Source: Parasponia andersonii
Taxonomy: Eukaryota; Streptophyta; Magnoliopsida; Rosales; Cannabaceae
NCBI GenBank assembly: GCA_002914805.1
Contig: JXTB01000145.1
Location: 88,928-152,927, forward strand
Direction of reading: 5' to 3'
DNA: 64,000 nt
Positions 61,897-64,000 of the stretch are shown piece by piece (within the stretch, counting starts at the first letter, position 1; the number at the start of each line of letters is the position of its first letter). The notes beneath the pieces were generated by a model that was not told the origin of the DNA, did no database searches, and saw only the letters and a program-made list of their open reading frames with translations. The translations under genes were made by a program, and so were the position numbers.

Positions 61897-63838
61897 ATGG
61901 CCGCCATGGCAACAGCTCTCCTAGTTCTTCTGCTGGCGGCTCCGGCCGTCCGTGGAGCGCAGTACACCGTCGGTGACACCGCGGGCTGGAACTCGGGAGT
62001 AGATTATACTGCTTGGACTTCTGATAAGACCTTCACTGTGGGTGATACTCTTGGTAAGATCTCTTTCTTTCATATATCATTTATGATATGCTCATAAAAA
62101 TTCAACATATACTATGTTGAAGATGAGCTAATTAACGATACCATTAGCTATGCTACAACCACATAAAAAGAAAAATCAATACGATTATCTTTTTTTTTCT
62201 CTGTGACAACCTAACTATCTCGTATTAATATTTTTCATTCGGAAAATACGGATAATTAATTGAAGCTCAATATTCTGAGAATACAAGTAGGAAAATTGCC
62301 TCATTCGTTGTTGTGTGCCAAAAATGGAAGGATTGAATAGCATTTCACTAAAATTAACTTACATTAAGCAATGATTTTATTTTTCTTTTGGTTAATTTGA
62401 AGAAATATGTGTATTACGTTACGAAGTACGAACAATGAAAGTATTTTAATAAAAACAAATTAGGTAGAGTAATATGTTAGGTATAATGTCTAGTACTTGA
62501 TAGCAGTTGTTAATTTATTTTATGGTGATTTGGTTTTTCTTTTGAGATTAAGTTATTAAATGTTTTATATTTTCAAAATGAATAAGGCTCAAGATTTTTT
62601 TGATTAAGTTATCGATACTAACTGACATGACAACTCACACCGTGTTAGCGTTGTTCATATATTATATTTATATAGTCGATCATGACTTGTTCATGATATA
62701 ACTTTCCTACATATTACTATATTGCATGTACTTATTTATTGGACCACCAATGTAGTTGGTAATGAACTAAAATTATTATCTATACGACGAAAAGGACGAC
62801 CAAGTATACATCAGGGTGGTGGTTATTCCTTTGTTTTATAATCAGTTTTTTAACGCTATTTGGACACCAAACATGTGGTATTAGGATATTGCCAAATGGC
62901 TAAGAAAGTCAAGGAAACAGAGTCAACCTTTCAACGTAACTCACAAACAATTAGGTTGGAAACTTTTTTAATGGGAAAGGTTGGGAGTCAAATTTGTTGT
63001 TGAGTTTTTTCCCTTTTCTTTTGAAAATTATTATTAAATATAATTTTGTTTAGCTTGTAAAGGAATTGCCAAAATGAATGTTGAAAAGTGAAATTAACCA
63101 AAAAATATTCCTATTTTAGACAGAGCAAAACAAGTGGACTGGTAGATCCCTCAGTTTAAAATTGGTTACTCGGGAGTCGTTTTGCCATTTAGTTTCCGTT
63201 TTATGATTAGTCTATAGTGGCGGAAAAATTTTAATCCAAGAATATTTCTAGATAAAATTACTAATTTTTTTGGCCATTTTCTCCAAAGCAACCTGTTGAA
63301 AAACCAAGACTTTTTTTCGGAACTGCTATCCATGAAAAAAGCCCGAACTTTCGTCCATCTCTAGTACTCTTTATTATTACTATATATTTCTGAACTTACT
63401 GTTCACTAAATTATTACGTTAAAAAATTCAGTGTTCAACTACGACACTAGCCACAAAGTTGACGAAGTGAACCAAAACGACTACAAAAGTTGTAGCACCT
63501 CCAATGTACTAAAATCCCATGGAGGCACAACTGTTACCATTACACTCTCTACATCCGGCTCAGTGTACTTCATATGCCCTACTCCTGGCCACTGTGACAA
63601 CGGTATGAAGCTTCAAGTAGACGTTAAGGCTTCTAGCACCCCAGGCGGCAGCCCTCCCTCCACCCCGTCTCCTCCTTCGGGCTCCCCGAGCACTCCCGGC
63701 ACTCCTCCGGCCACCACCACCCCTTCCACAAATCAGCCCCCGTCACCAACTAGTGGAGCAGCAAGTATTGTTGCTAATATGAATGTGCTTGGGGTTTCAG
63801 TTGTGTTGGCAACGTTGTTGGTTGCATTTAGGGGCTAG
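61897..63838 (+). CDS. Uclacyanin-type phytocyanin (blue copper protein), GPI-anchored
   Basis: Complete two-exon gene: 61897-62053 and 63432-63838, intron of 1,378 bp with GT-AG ends; 187 residues. An N-terminal signal peptide (about 1-20, cut before AQYTVG) leads into a plastocyanin-like domain (about 21-118). The predicted type I copper ligands are H60 (SHKVDEV), C101, H106 and M111 in [12 protein letters not shown]73 and C107 likely form the conserved disulfide. The Met axial ligand places it with uclacyanins rather than stellacyanins (Gln). A Pro/Ser/Thr-rich stretch (about 120-160), probably arabinogalactan-modified, and a hydrophobic C-terminus ([14 protein letters not shown]) predict a GPI anchor at the cell surface. 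Such proteins act in apoplastic redox and wall processes, including lignin nanodomains. The intron after GDTL is at the family's usual place. All key residues are intact. Confidence 0.93.
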
Positions 63839-63956
63839 GGGAGAGGCAGTGCTATTTGTAATACTAGGCTGATTGATTGTTGTTGGTTTTTGGTGAATTT
63901 GTGTGATTTTCACTCGGATATGTACTTGACTCTATGTCTATATGATTTTAAGAACA

Positions 63957-63962
63957 AATAAA
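63957..63962 (+). terminator. Likely polyadenylation signal of the uclacyanin gene
   Basis: AATAAA about 120 bp after the stop codon. Confidence 0.5.
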
Positions 63963-64000
63963 ATTTGCTTCCTTACATCAATTATTATGCTCTTAAGTAT

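Noticed and set aside
62200-62300. CTGTGACAACC in the uclacyanin intron, resembling the start of the solo-LTR family
   Set aside because: Similarity ends after about a dozen bases; no LTR body or far end.
1-64000. tRNA, rRNA, known microRNA precursors, CRISPR arrays or a biosynthetic gene cluster
   Set aside because: None recognised on reading. The dioxygenase and the P450 remnant are about 18 kb apart with transposons between, and nothing else supports a cluster.

Overview
This is plant nuclear DNA from an AT-rich eudicot genome. Genes have GT-AG introns, promoters have plant-style TATA boxes, and the recognisable proteins belong to plant families (RGG nuclear RNA-binding protein, plant 2-oxoglutarate dioxygenase, CYP71-type P450, uclacyanin). 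The species cannot be fixed from the sequence alone. Genes are sparse and much of the space between them is transposon-derived.

Layout. 1-2.1 kb: last exons of an organellar glycyl-tRNA synthetase (EDD1-like, + strand). 4.4-8.75 kb: a complete seven-exon RGG-repeat RNA-binding protein gene of the Stm1/SERBP1/HABP4 type (+). 8.1-12.45 kb: a 1,992-bp stretch (last exon of the RGG gene, its 3' flank and an old gag-like remnant) appears twice at an offset of 2,355 bp with no difference noticed; an orphan last exon of an alcohol dehydrogenase-like gene lies between the copies and a single N marks the left join. 12.5-13.3 kb: a probable old LTR with a primer-binding-like site. 13.3-25.2 kb: gene-poor, with one 2.5-kb solo-LTR-like element. 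25.2-27.4 kb: a complete three-exon 2-oxoglutarate/Fe(II) dioxygenase (-). 28.4-35.8 kb: three solo-LTR-like elements. 37.6-42.9 kb: a structurally complete but decayed Ty1/Copia retrotransposon. 43.6-44.1 kb: a long-TIR MITE. 45.3-50.0 kb: a CYP71-like P450 pseudogene split by a 2.6-kb solo-LTR-like element. 50.2-60.2 kb: three more such elements, one of them inserted into a LINE RNase H remnant, plus a second inverted-repeat element. 61.8-64 kb: a complete two-exon uclacyanin gene (+).

The dominant feature is one family of 1.9-2.7 kb LTR-like units (TGT...ACA ends, matching or near-matching 5-bp flanking repeats in most cases). Eight copies make up about 18.5 kb, near 29% of the window, and no internal gag-pol was seen with any of them. 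I found no new biochemical system or gene cluster; the functional genes look like unrelated neighbours. The items most worth checking are the apparent assembly or duplication event at the end of the RGG gene, the P450 disruption, the two MITE-like elements and a possible tail-only retroposition scar at 36.55 kb.
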